Assembly: GCA_016840285.1 (NCBI GenBank) | Contig: JAEOSR010000154.1 | Span: 13,436-77,435, forward strand | Direction of reading: 5' to 3' | Source of the DNA: Candidatus Hodarchaeota archaeon | Lineage (GTDB): Archaea; Asgardarchaeota; Heimdallarchaeia; Hodarchaeales; Hodarchaeaceae | Length of the DNA stretch: 64,000 bases | In this document: one piece after another, positions 52,961 through 62,320 of the stretch | Position numbering within the stretch: the stretch's first letter is position 1 | Layout of the letters: each line of letters starts with the position of its first letter | Made by a program: the position numbers and the translations under genes | The notes under the pieces: model-generated | What the model saw: only the letters and a program-made list of their open reading frames with translations | The model's database searches: none | What the model was told of the DNA's origin: nothing

Positions 52961-53227
52961 ATGAGCTTTTGGGGTCGTACATTAGAAAAATATAGGACTG
53001 GATTAATTGGAACGCTGGCTGCTCTTGTTCTAATATGTGCTGGTCTCATTATTCCTCTCTTTATCCCAGATCAATTATCTCAAGCTCCTCCTGGGTATGA
53101 AGATGCTACTTGGATTAAGACTCTTATTTCACTTCTTCTCATTGGAATGGGTATTCTATGCTTTACATGGCTTGTAGTTATTCACCAGCATATTTCACGG
53201 AAAAGCAAGAAAGACTACATGTATTGA
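52961..53227 (+). CDS. Small two-helix membrane protein
   Basis: An 88-aa protein with two membrane helices (about 13-35 and 53-73) joined by a proline-rich outside loop (FIPDQLSQAPPGYED). Both ends are cytosolic and basic. No family recognised. It lies between the methyltransferases; AGGAGTCACTAAAGG upstream contains a ribosome binding site. Possibly accessory to the neighbouring island. Confidence 0.65.
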   Translation: MSFWGRTLEKYRTGLIGTLAALVLICAGLIIPLFIPDQLSQAPPGYEDATWIKTLISLLLIGMGILCFTWLVVIHQHISRKSKKDYMY

Positions 53228-53300
53228 AACCGAGGATTCATTTTTTCAAGATATAACAAGATTATGATGATTGTATTTCTAGACATAATGAGGTAGAACG

Positions 53301-53681
53301 ATGCCTAAGCAGAAAAAGCCTGTTATTGTTTCTTCTAAAGTATGGAAAATTCTTCTTGAAATCGAAGCTCTAAGAACGAAAGAGAGAAAACTGATTCGTA
53401 ACCTCTGGTACGATCTAAAAGAACAACAGCATCGTAAAATTCATCAAATGGTGTTTGAACAAGCCTTACAATCTAATTCCGCATTTCCTTCTGTTTCCAA
53501 AAAAGAATTAGATGATTGGGTTTCAGAAAATATCTCAACAGTGTTCATAACACTCATAGAACAAGGAGATATTATTATTCAAGAGGAAGAACCCAGTAAA
53601 CCTCGCAAGTGGTTGTCTCAGAGTATGGGGAAAATTAAAAAGAAGATAGATGAATCTCGTGAAAAACAATCTTCGAATTAA
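53301..53681 (+). CDS. Helical protein of unknown function (126 aa)
   Basis: A 126-aa charged, helix-rich protein (KAIL-free core, helices at about 10-35, 38-58 and 66-90) with a lysine-rich tail. No motif recognised. GAGGTAGAACG precedes the ATG. It converges with the last methyltransferase of the minus-strand operon (18 bases). Confidence 0.6.
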   Translation: MPKQKKPVIVSSKVWKILLEIEALRTKERKLIRNLWYDLKEQQHRKIHQMVFEQALQSNSAFPSVSKKELDDWVSENISTVFITLIEQGDIIIQEEEPSKPRKWLSQSMGKIKKKIDESREKQSSN

Positions 53682-53699
53682 ATGAGTGCATTAGAAGTC

Positions 53700-55763
53700 T
53701 TACTCAATCAATCTAATTTCCTCTTCATTTAGATCAAATAAGTCATAAATCAATTGATTAAGTTCTTTTTCTGCTTGGTGAATTTCTTCTTCTAAAGAGT
53801 TGATTCTATTAAGTCTATTCGACATAAATTCTTCAATCTTAACTTTTTGTAATGATGAAAGCTTCAATTCTTTAAATTTTTCAATTTCATTAAGGAGCTC
53901 GCTTATGTTTCTTTCGTTAAATTTTCTGATATACTTACTAAGCTTTTTTTCAATGTTAAATTCAGACATTATCCAATTCTTAATTGTAAAGTAATTTTCA
54001 TATAATAGCTTATTTAACTCAAGTAATCTATCAACTAACTTTCCGAAGACTTCCTGTTCTTCCTTTTCGATTTTAATGATCGGAATATCTTCAATTTGTC
54101 TTGGATAATATTCATAGACAGCTCCTAATCTCTTTCCTTTAATTCTGAAGTAGAATTCACATATTTTTGAATTTAAATGCGATAGTAAAAAACGAATATC
54201 AATTTCATTTGCGGGAAGAACTAAAACAATATCTTGAGAGAAATAACACCCTTTCTCATCAATTGTAAAATTGTTATGAGCTGATTTATATGGTGTTACA
54301 ATTTTCGGCTTATTCCAATCAATTGTAAACCTTTCATCCCCTTTTCTCCAATGGAACCACCTGTTTACTCTCGCTCGATTCAATAACTCTTTCTTGTGCT
54401 CTTGGAAGTATTTCTCTAAATTTGGATAGCTTGAAAGTTTTTCGATTGTTTTTCTGTTTGATATTACGACAAATAATTGAGGGTTTATTAGACCAAAACG
54501 ACTGATTTGACTATTCTTCAACCAATTTCTCAGGGTTACTTTCTCAATTGAATATTTCTCTATTTCACCCTTTGTCATAACAAATACGGAATCTTTCCCA
54601 GTCTGAATACCTTTGCTAAGAACAGCATAGTCTTTTAACCGACCAGTGGACTTAGTTTCAATCTTATCTAAGATAATCTGAATTTTAGGGTCAATAAAAT
54701 ACCATTTTTTTCCAGTTAATTGATTTTGTTCAATATGAATATTTTTGAAAAAAGGTGGTGTTAATATTAAAGGAGGTACTATTTGTTTAACTAACTTGTG
54801 AACTATGATCTTATTTTTTTTTATTAAAGCTTTTTTTAAGATATAAATCGCAGTATCAATATTAGCATCCTCAAATATCTTGAAATCTGAAAAATCAATA
54901 ATTTTTTGAATAGCAGTTTCTTTTAAGATATATTCTCTCAACTTCCTTGCTTTAAATGCCTCCATTAAATATCTTGGAGAAATAAAAGAAATATACCCAT
55001 TCCTCTTACATAATTCGATCGCTTTTTGGAAAAAATAATAATAAATATCATTCTTACCTGTATATGTCTCAGGAAATCTTTCTTTGTAATAATTTTTACT
55101 TTCTAAATCTTCAATAATGTTAATATAAGGGGGATTCCCTATAATAATGTCAAAATCTCCCTTATTCAAGATTTCTTCAAAACTTTGAGACCATACGAAA
55201 GCTTTATCACCTTTTAAAGATGGATCCTCAATTAAACTATCACCACATTTAATGTTTTGCGACAAATCCATTAATTTTCTATCTTTTATATCAATCTTTG
55301 AATACAGACTTAATTTTGTAAATTCAACCGATGCTTCATCAATATCTACTCCATAGACATTGTTTTGTACTATCCGTCCTGCTTGTTCCTCTTCTATCCA
55401 TTTATCAGGAGTGAATGGGATTTCCTTTCCATAACCTAGCTTTATATCTTTCTCATCCATCTCTTTGACAAATCTTATTTCTTTATCGATTTCCAATAAC
55501 ACATCCACGGCTTTGATTAGAAAAGCTCCACATCCACAAGCAGGATCCAATATTTTGATACTATTTAACTTGCTTTCGAGTTTATCAAAATCTTCAAGGT
55601 ACTCTGAGATCAAATCGTTAATATTCTCTGCACCATTCTTTGAAAGGTAAGGAATGATTGTATTCCTGCATATAAAATCTGTAATAAATTCTGGTGTGTA
55701 AAATATTCCCTCTTCTTTACGCCTTTTTGTTTCTATGTTGTTATAAGCTACATTTACTCTCAT
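53700..55763 (-). CDS. N6-adenine-type DNA methyltransferase (Eco57I/TaqI-like), last of operon
   Basis: A 687-aa MTase with motif X-like GIFYTPEFITDFI near 19, motif I LDPACGCGAFL (72-82), NVYGVDIDEA near 135 and NPPY (210-213). The C-terminal 300 residues hold the target-recognition part (KGIQTGKD, VYEYYPRQIEDIP) and a coiled coil. The MTase domain starts right at the N terminus, so there is no room for an N-terminal nuclease. Its start ATGA overlaps the stop of the upstream methyltransferase, so translation is coupled. Confidence 0.92.
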   Translation of the reverse strand: MRVNVAYNNIETKRRKEEGIFYTPEFITDFICRNTIIPYLSKNGAENINDLISEYLEDFDKLESKLNSIKILDPACGCGAFLIKAVDVLLEIDKEIRFVKEMDEKDIKLGYGKEIPFTPDKWIEEEQAGRIVQNNVYGVDIDEASVEFTKLSLYSKIDIKDRKLMDLSQNIKCGDSLIEDPSLKGDKAFVWSQSFEEILNKGDFDIIIGNPPYINIIEDLESKNYYKERFPETYTGKNDIYYYFFQKAIELCKRNGYISFISPRYLMEAFKARKLREYILKETAIQKIIDFSDFKIFEDANIDTAIYILKKALIKKNKIIVHKLVKQIVPPLILTPPFFKNIHIEQNQLTGKKWYFIDPKIQIILDKIETKSTGRLKDYAVLSKGIQTGKDSVFVMTKGEIEKYSIEKVTLRNWLKNSQISRFGLINPQLFVVISNRKTIEKLSSYPNLEKYFQEHKKELLNRARVNRWFHWRKGDERFTIDWNKPKIVTPYKSAHNNFTIDEKGCYFSQDIVLVLPANEIDIRFLLSHLNSKICEFYFRIKGKRLGAVYEYYPRQIEDIPIIKIEKEEQEVFGKLVDRLLELNKLLYENYFTIKNWIMSEFNIEKKLSKYIRKFNERNISELLNEIEKFKELKLSSLQKVKIEEFMSNRLNRINSLEEEIHQAEKELNQLIYDLFDLNEEEIRLIE

Positions 55764-58039
55764 CTTTTGTCATCTATGAGCGATATTGAATCATAATAAT
55801 CTAGAGCTTTAACATGATAGTTTTTTTCCAACAATGGATGGGCTTTCAAAGTCACGTTAAATTCTTCTCTGGTCAGTCCATAGATTAAAGCAGCTATGGC
55901 ATCGATAGTAGTAATAGAATCTTGATAATCTATTTCTAATCGAGCTTTTGAAAGGGAGGAAGGAGCTTCCATTTTTCGTCTTGCCCATTCCTTTCCTTGT
56001 GGAATGAAATTTTTGACAATCGTAACCATCTTTTGGTGAAGTTCTTTTTTCGGATTGAACAGAGGGACGGGCATACTATCCATGATATATTGATTGATAT
56101 TTATCCCATAGCAAAGCTGGCGTATTCTAAATTCGAATGGTATAGAACACATAATCCCAGCTAAATAGAATTCTACGTCACCTATGCTGCTGGGAAAATT
56201 ATAGATACAGATCACACTATTTGAAATAACGGATTTTGGAGGTAAAATAGCTATTCGCATACGTCGGCGTCGGTGATTTCCAGAGAAATTTTTCCACGCA
56301 ATAATTGTATGATCCCAAAATGAGATCTTCTTCTGATATTCTTTAAATGATCGAATCCAATAACGAGGATGAGTATCATCAAATCCTAACCGCACTAAAT
56401 GACGCCCTTCTATTAGAGGAAATGATGTAACATCGTCAACTAGAAGATTACGATCATTCGTCATATCTATTCCTCGTGAAGTTTTACAACCCCATATATC
56501 GGAAGAAAGAGGGGGAAATTCAGTAATCTTCTGAATTATCTTCAGTTCGAGTTGATTTCGCACCGCTGGGACGATGCAATTAGGGGAGGTTTTAAGAATA
56601 TCCTCTTGTGAAAAACAAATGAGATTAATAGTTTTTTCTGACAAATTTCGCGCTTTAATCTGAGAAATGGCTTCTGTTGATGAAATTCCTTTAATAAATG
56701 GGAATTTTTCACCTGCAGCTTTCTTCTGAGCTAGAATGATAAGAATGCTAAGACCAGGTTCAGCATCAGGAAACATTTCTTTATTTGAGATTATTTCAAT
56801 TACTAGATGAAGATGCAGTCTTGTTAGTAAAACCTGACGTAATGGCTTACTATAGTATTCTCCCAGAAATCCACCAGGAAGTATAATACCCAAAAAGCCA
56901 TTATCACAACAAAGACTACAAAAACGCTCAAAAAAAAGCTTAAATAAGTTTTTCTCTCCTGGTTGCCACTGAAAGTATGTGTTAAAATACTCTGTTGTGT
57001 TCTTGTAAAATTCTTTTAGTTTGATATACTTAGAATATGATTCATTATCATTTTTCTGTATTGCTGTAATTTGTCGCGCGTAATCTGCTTTACCAATAGC
57101 AGTAGACCCCAACCACTCACGATCATAAAGTTTCCATTTATCCCAGGGAGGGTTCCCAATAACTACTTTGAATCCATACTCTTTGGAAAAGAAAATCTCT
57201 GGAAATTCAAGTTCCCAGAGAAACAAAACCAATTTTCGATCTATTGTATCCTTGAATAGAAAAGAAAATAATGGATTTGAAATTGCTTCATTAAATACTT
57301 TGTCTTTAAGTAAAGTCTTTTGTATTTCATTTTTTTCTGATATTGTGGATAATCCTCCTTCCAACGCTTCATTCCAATGTAGCTTTTGCATTTGATTTCG
57401 CTGTGAAAGGAGAATGGTTATTTCTGAAGAATATTGAGAAAATAAATTATCCTTCGCTTTAAGATCCATTCTAATGGGAGAAATTAATGAGTTTCCAACT
57501 CTTAAATTAAATTGAGTGGCAATCTTTGCTAAGTTCAGTATTTCGGAGGTAGTGATCTCTTTTATGATTTTTATATGAGCCTGTTGTACAATTTCTGGGT
57601 CGAGATCCACCCCGTAAATCATTGATCTGATAATATGAAATTTCCAAATATCTAATGTTAGTTGATCTCTTTTCCCTACCAATGAAAAGTTCATAGACAA
57701 TTTTTGTTGAAAATAAGTTTGGATAAGTTCTAAATGAGAAGATAAATGGGTTAAATCCCATAACTCCCTCAAGAATCTTTCAAAATACCGAATGACTTCA
57801 ATTAAGAAGACACCATCGCCCATCGCTGGATCTACAATACGTATTCGTAAAACATTATCCAGAAGATCTTTAACAATTGGATAATCTATCCCCTCTCCAT
57901 ATGAACGCCACGGTTTCCAAAAACACTCTGAAATTATAGACTCACATATTTCACGGACTATTTGGTTTGCAATTGATGGATGTGTAAAATATTGACCGTG
58001 CTGTTTCTTCTTGACAATAAATGAGTTTTTATAAAGCAT
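55760..58039 (-). CDS. N6-adenine-type DNA methyltransferase, divergent, third gene of operon
   Basis: A 759-775-aa MTase. It has GQYFTHPSIANQIV, the variant motif I VDPAMGDGVFL near 85-95, MIYGVDLDPEIV and NPPW (near 310), then ILPGGFLGEYYSKPLRQ. The C-terminal part has CKTSRGIDMTND and HPRYWIRSF, similar to target-recognition regions. ATG 58039 has GGA at a proper distance; a TTG at 58087 would give a 20-nt overlap with the upstream gene. No nuclease motif is seen. Confidence 0.9.
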   Translation of the reverse strand: MLYKNSFIVKKKQHGQYFTHPSIANQIVREICESIISECFWKPWRSYGEGIDYPIVKDLLDNVLRIRIVDPAMGDGVFLIEVIRYFERFLRELWDLTHLSSHLELIQTYFQQKLSMNFSLVGKRDQLTLDIWKFHIIRSMIYGVDLDPEIVQQAHIKIIKEITTSEILNLAKIATQFNLRVGNSLISPIRMDLKAKDNLFSQYSSEITILLSQRNQMQKLHWNEALEGGLSTISEKNEIQKTLLKDKVFNEAISNPLFSFLFKDTIDRKLVLFLWELEFPEIFFSKEYGFKVVIGNPPWDKWKLYDREWLGSTAIGKADYARQITAIQKNDNESYSKYIKLKEFYKNTTEYFNTYFQWQPGEKNLFKLFFERFCSLCCDNGFLGIILPGGFLGEYYSKPLRQVLLTRLHLHLVIEIISNKEMFPDAEPGLSILIILAQKKAAGEKFPFIKGISSTEAISQIKARNLSEKTINLICFSQEDILKTSPNCIVPAVRNQLELKIIQKITEFPPLSSDIWGCKTSRGIDMTNDRNLLVDDVTSFPLIEGRHLVRLGFDDTHPRYWIRSFKEYQKKISFWDHTIIAWKNFSGNHRRRRMRIAILPPKSVISNSVICIYNFPSSIGDVEFYLAGIMCSIPFEFRIRQLCYGININQYIMDSMPVPLFNPKKELHQKMVTIVKNFIPQGKEWARRKMEAPSSLSKARLEIDYQDSITTIDAIAALIYGLTREEFNVTLKAHPLLEKNYHVKALDYYDSISLIDDKR

Positions 58040-58067
58040 TTGAAATTCCTGTATGCTGGTTCTAGGA

Positions 58068-60614
58068 TTACTCTTTTGCCTTTTCAATACGTATTTTTAC
58101 TAAATTCTTAAGTTCGTTAAATAAGCTATCTATCAACGTTTGCGGAATTAAAAAAATACTAGCTACTAAATCATTCGTGAATTTTTTTATTTGTTTTGGC
58201 TTTCCTTGGATTACTGAATAAGGAGAATATCTTAAAAGGTGCAAGAATTCGTGATTTACATTAGATAAATGAATTCCGCCTAGGAATTCGTAACTAGGAA
58301 CTTTGAGCAATTCATACTCATAAACTTTTATATCTAAACCACCTTCACCCAAGTTACTGCGACCTAGGAGTTCCATTTGTAAATTAGTAAAAAAAGAATT
58401 GAGAAGTAAGAAATAGTAAGGAAAAAAGTCGGTTTCCTGAAGAAATTTAATACCATACATACGTGCATCAAAATAGAAATCGTAAGGATTATAGAAAAAA
58501 GGAAACCGATCATTGATCGTCATAAGACAAAGAAGATTAAATGACTTATATTCATTTGATGATAAGCTATACCAATTCTTTCGTGAACAACAAGTTGGCC
58601 TATGGTTGAATTTTCCTCCTGTAGCTGGAGTCCATTCTTCTCCCCAGCGAATGTACTCTTTAACGCCTGGTCTTAATTCATTCTCTGAAAATTGACTTGG
58701 AATCAAGATAACAACATATTTTAGGTCTTCTTCATGTATTTTATATGTCTTAAGCTCACGGGGGGATTTTACTAGGTAGTTAGGAACCCAAATTGATCCG
58801 TCAGCATCTGTATAGGAATATTGCCATAAAACCTTTTCATGGGTGATATCAGTCGGATGCATCCAATAATCCTTTTCAATAAGGAACATTGGTTCACGAG
58901 GATGAAATCCTTGAGCAAAAAAATCTTTAATCACAAATTCATTTTTTAAATGCAGCTTTAATTGTCCTGTTTTCGGATCCCAACCAGATAAGAAGAAGGC
59001 ATTTGTCTCACCTGGTTTACCTACATAAAAAAACGCATTTGCGCCACTTGTAAATCCTCTTCGGACATTAGCAACCTCACCCAAATTAATTAATTTATCT
59101 TCAAGCTTTTCCATCAAATCAAAGTAGTTTTTAGAAGCCCGATAATATATTCCCCATTTAGATTTCGAGTAAAGGTCTTTTTGTTTCATGGAAACAACGC
59201 GAATCCTAGATGAAGAATTTTTTAGCAGGAATAGCTCATTATTAGCTAGCTGTTCAAGATCTGTTATGTTGTTGATTGAAACGAAGTTTACCAAGCTTTC
59301 ATCTTCATCTGTGGCTTGAAGTGTCTTTTTCTCCTTTCTTTTAAGCTTCATAATAGCAGTATTAACATCTGCATTTGATATTAACTTTTTTAATCTACTA
59401 TTGATTATTGATTCAATCAGATAATTATTAAGAATGAAATTTTGGAATAGTTCGCCATAACCTACATCCATCCAAGAGTTTGGAATTATTACACCTAAAT
59501 CATCTCCTTCTTTCAAAAAATTGGTCGCATGAATTAAAAAGTAAACATATAACCCAGATCTCCCTGAAATTGAATTCCTAGCAGAATTTTGCTTTTGTAA
59601 AATATCTCGGAGATCAATTTCTATTTTGTTCTTTAAGAACTCTTTATACTCTAATGTTAAAAGCTCATGTCGCGTATAAGGAGGATTCATAAGTAATGTT
59701 GTCGTTCCTGAATTCTCTAGAAAAAAATCTTTGTTGTAATTAAAAAAATCGTCTGTAATAAGTTTCCAATCAATCGAAGAAATTGAATTTACTAAAAGAA
59801 AATACTGAATCGCACTTTCTGCAATATCTGCTAAAATAGGGTCTTTTTCAATACCAATTAATTCAATTCGATTGGAAATGGTGTTTTTGGACTCAAATAA
59901 TACTTCTAATGCACCTAGGAGAAATGTACCTGTTCCACACGCAGGATCGATAACTCTTGTGGTTTTTTCGGTTATACTCTGTTTACAGATAAAATTAACA
60001 ACTTGTAATGGAGTAAAAATTTGACCTTGTATTTGTTTTTGTCGCTCTGGAATTCCTATTTCGAATATATAGGGTAAAAGCAATTTGGTTCTTCTTTTAG
60101 TGTCCTCTCTTATTTTTTGAATCAATTCAATTGATTTTAGACAACAATCCCAATTCAGAAAAAGAAGATTAAGGAGTTCATTGAAGGGAAATTCATTATT
60201 CATAATCGGAGTAGAAAAGCCTGATTTTACTTTTAATTCCCAAAGATCTGTTATTATCCTAATAAACTGATTTTGAGCCTCCTCTACGTCAATTTCCCCC
60301 TCAGTATGAGCAGAGATTAAAGAAAAGGCTTCTTGTTGAAAATTATCAAGCTTATCACCAAATTCTTCCTTTTGAAGGGAGAATAGAATTTTATCATAAA
60401 AAAGGGTAATCAATATCTTGGATAAGGGGTTGACGAACATTGCTGGCTTGTTTTCCCATTCACCCCATGAAACCTCATGTAATATGGTATAAATCCTTTT
60501 TTGAAAGGGAGAACTTTGAATGAGCTGGTTATGAATATGATTTTCCACTAATGGGCATATATTCTGAAGAAAAGCTATAAAATAATGAGGTGCAATCTTT
60601 TCAATTATACTCAT
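58068..60614 (-). CDS. N6-adenine-type DNA methyltransferase, second gene of operon
   Basis: An 848-aa MTase with a 200-residue helical N-terminal domain, then GQIFTPLQVVNFICK, motif I IDPACGTGTFLLG near 222, LIGIEKDPILADI and NPPY near 312, followed by VIIPNSWMDVGYGELFQNF. The last 330 residues (ANVRRGFTSGANAFF on) resemble target-recognition domains, with GRSNLGEGGLDIKVYEYE near the end. No nuclease motif. The start lies 23 bases after the glycosylase stop. Confidence 0.92.
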   Translation of the reverse strand: MSIIEKIAPHYFIAFLQNICPLVENHIHNQLIQSSPFQKRIYTILHEVSWGEWENKPAMFVNPLSKILITLFYDKILFSLQKEEFGDKLDNFQQEAFSLISAHTEGEIDVEEAQNQFIRIITDLWELKVKSGFSTPIMNNEFPFNELLNLLFLNWDCCLKSIELIQKIREDTKRRTKLLLPYIFEIGIPERQKQIQGQIFTPLQVVNFICKQSITEKTTRVIDPACGTGTFLLGALEVLFESKNTISNRIELIGIEKDPILADIAESAIQYFLLVNSISSIDWKLITDDFFNYNKDFFLENSGTTTLLMNPPYTRHELLTLEYKEFLKNKIEIDLRDILQKQNSARNSISGRSGLYVYFLIHATNFLKEGDDLGVIIPNSWMDVGYGELFQNFILNNYLIESIINSRLKKLISNADVNTAIMKLKRKEKKTLQATDEDESLVNFVSINNITDLEQLANNELFLLKNSSSRIRVVSMKQKDLYSKSKWGIYYRASKNYFDLMEKLEDKLINLGEVANVRRGFTSGANAFFYVGKPGETNAFFLSGWDPKTGQLKLHLKNEFVIKDFFAQGFHPREPMFLIEKDYWMHPTDITHEKVLWQYSYTDADGSIWVPNYLVKSPRELKTYKIHEEDLKYVVILIPSQFSENELRPGVKEYIRWGEEWTPATGGKFNHRPTCCSRKNWYSLSSNEYKSFNLLCLMTINDRFPFFYNPYDFYFDARMYGIKFLQETDFFPYYFLLLNSFFTNLQMELLGRSNLGEGGLDIKVYEYELLKVPSYEFLGGIHLSNVNHEFLHLLRYSPYSVIQGKPKQIKKFTNDLVASIFLIPQTLIDSLFNELKNLVKIRIEKAKE

Positions 60615-60637
60615 TTTAGATCTTCAACTTGTTAATT

Positions 60638-61390
60638 TTAAATAGTAAAAAATGAATCCAATGGAATAAATTTGGGGACCTCAGCATCATAATACTCACA
60701 AATTTCAACCATTGGGCATATGGGACACTTTGGTTTTTGAGCTATGCAAATCATCGACCCTAGATCCAATATACTCTGATTAATTGTCCAGACATTTGTT
60801 CCATTTTTAATCATAGTCTTAGAAAGCTTCCAAATCTCTTTTTCAAATTTTATATTTTTCTCCCACCCCCACAAGCCAAAAATACGTGCTAAAACTCTCT
60901 CTACGTTAACATCTACTATTACGCCAGGTTTTTCAAAAGCAAAACTTAGAATTGCTCCTGCAGTATAACGTCCAACTCCTTTGAGAACCAAGAGCTCATC
61001 TAAGCTTGAGGGAAATTGACCATTTTTCTCATAAGTAATTTCCTTAGCAATTTTATGCAAGTATTCTCCTCTTCGTTTATACCCTAGCTCATCAGTAATT
61101 TTTTTAACATCTTGAATTGAAGACTGAGCCAATATTTGAATGGTTGGGAATTGTTGTAAAAATTTTTTGTATATGGGAATAACTATATCCACATTCGTCT
61201 GTTGGAGCATAATTTCGCTCACAAGAATCTTATAAGGATCACGAGTCCGTCGCCACGGTAAATCACGACCGTTAAATTCAAACCATTCTATTAATGCTTC
61301 AACAAAAAAGGTTAATCGTTCACCTCGAGTATTTTCATTGAAAATTTGTTTTTTCCTAGATGATATTTGACCTTTCTTCCAATTAGTCAT
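60638..61390 (-). CDS. MutY/MIG-like DNA glycosylase with iron-sulfur cluster, first gene of operon
   Basis: A base-excision glycosylase of the HhH-GPD superfamily, about 250 aa, removing a mispaired base. It has SEIMLQQT (E63), a helix-hairpin-helix LKGVGRYTAGA (140-150), the catalytic D164 in VDVNVERVLAR and C219-x6-C226-x2-C229-x5-C235, the [4Fe-4S] loop. The MutY C-terminal 8-oxoG-sensing domain is missing, as in the archaeal T/G-mismatch enzyme MIG. Adenine or thymine specificity is open. ATG 61390 is chosen; GTG 61402 is an alternative. It leads the methyltransferase operon. Confidence 0.9.
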   Translation of the reverse strand: MTNWKKGQISSRKKQIFNENTRGERLTFFVEALIEWFEFNGRDLPWRRTRDPYKILVSEIMLQQTNVDIVIPIYKKFLQQFPTIQILAQSSIQDVKKITDELGYKRRGEYLHKIAKEITYEKNGQFPSSLDELLVLKGVGRYTAGAILSFAFEKPGVIVDVNVERVLARIFGLWGWEKNIKFEKEIWKLSKTMIKNGTNVWTINQSILDLGSMICIAQKPKCPICPMVEICEYYDAEVPKFIPLDSFFTI

Positions 61391-61498
61391 CTTATCTTGC
61401 ACAAATTATCCGATATATTTTAGATTTTTAGGTAAGAAAAACCATTTTAGAGCTGAGTAAAGAATATAATCTATAAGAGCTTAAATTTCGAAAAAAAT

Positions 61499-61984
61499 TT
61501 AGTAGTAACTCCTGATTCGATGGTCAGCCTCAATATAATCTTTCTTTGCCTCTTGATCTTGTGGATTCACCTTGAGAACCTTTAAGAAACAAAATTTTGA
61601 TTTCTCCCAGTTTTTCATTTGAAAATATAGTTGGCCTAGTTTTTTCCAAGCAACAATTGAATTCGAATCGATCCTTAGAGCTTGTTGAAAATATGCTTCA
61701 GCACTAAAAAAATCACCTGTTTCAACCATTCGTGACGCTTTCTGAATAATTTCAATTATTTCATGTGTGAAGAGTCCAGTTCCTTCTTTATTAAGAGGTG
61801 AAGTGCAATATGGGCACTGAACAAGTCCTACTATGCTAAGACTTTCAAAACAATCTTTACAGATGAATCGAGCACATTCAGAACATCTAACTCTTTCATC
61901 AATACGACTTTTAGTCTCAGCACAGAGAGAACAGAAAAAGGGTTCATTATTGATAGTAGTTACTGAATTATTCAGGAAGAACAC
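61499..61984 (-). CDS. FYVE/RING-like zinc finger fused to TPR
   Basis: A 161-aa protein. Residues 18-60 hold eight cysteines spaced C-x2-C-x12-C-x2-C-x4-C-x2-C-x11-C-x2-C, like FYVE or RING zinc fingers that hold two zinc ions in a cross-brace. Residues 78-150 form two TPR helices (AEAYFQQALRIDSNS, KFCFLKVLKVNPQDQ). RING fingers act as ubiquitin ligases and FYVE as lipid binders; neither is proven. The start is GTG 61984. It lies about 110 bases upstream of the glycosylase on the same strand. Confidence 0.75.
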   Translation of the reverse strand: MFFLNNSVTTINNEPFFCSLCAETKSRIDERVRCSECARFICKDCFESLSIVGLVQCPYCTSPLNKEGTGLFTHEIIEIIQKASRMVETGDFFSAEAYFQQALRIDSNSIVAWKKLGQLYFQMKNWEKSKFCFLKVLKVNPQDQEAKKDYIEADHRIRSYY

Positions 61985-62320
61985 CCGAAGTTAGCTTTAG
62001 GTACTAAGTAGAATTTCGCTTTATTTTAAATTTATCATCCCGTACCTATTTTTTCGAAAGAAGACGGTTTGGATTTTATGTCAGAATTAATGATACAATT
62101 AGAAATTTAAGTCAGCATTATTCCTTATTAGAAGTCCAAAGTCTTTTTCTGGAGTAATAGAGTTAATTTTCCATTTAAAAGAATCAAAAAATCTCCTATG
62201 ACTAATCATTAATATACTTTGGATAAACTCTAAGGTTAACACCACTAGTTTAGAAAAGAAGTCTTATAATAATCATAAGATTAACGAAATTGAGATAAGA
62301 GATAGAAAAGGTTGTTACTC
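61985..62320. other. Intergenic region between divergent genes
   Basis: About 335 AT-rich bases. It should hold the promoters of the zinc-finger gene and the arylsulfotransferase-like gene. No open frame, repeat or RNA gene was seen in it. Confidence 0.4.

Noticed and set aside
53700..61390. A known BREX, DISARM or type I restriction system
   Set aside because: The MTases fit, but no PglZ, BrxC, helicase, HsdR or PLD gene is found in the window.
60638..61390. Endonuclease III (Nth) for the glycosylase
   Set aside because: The LPWR and SEIMLQQT segments are MutY-type, and the Lys typical of Nth in the HhH-GPD loop is absent (GVGRYTAGA).
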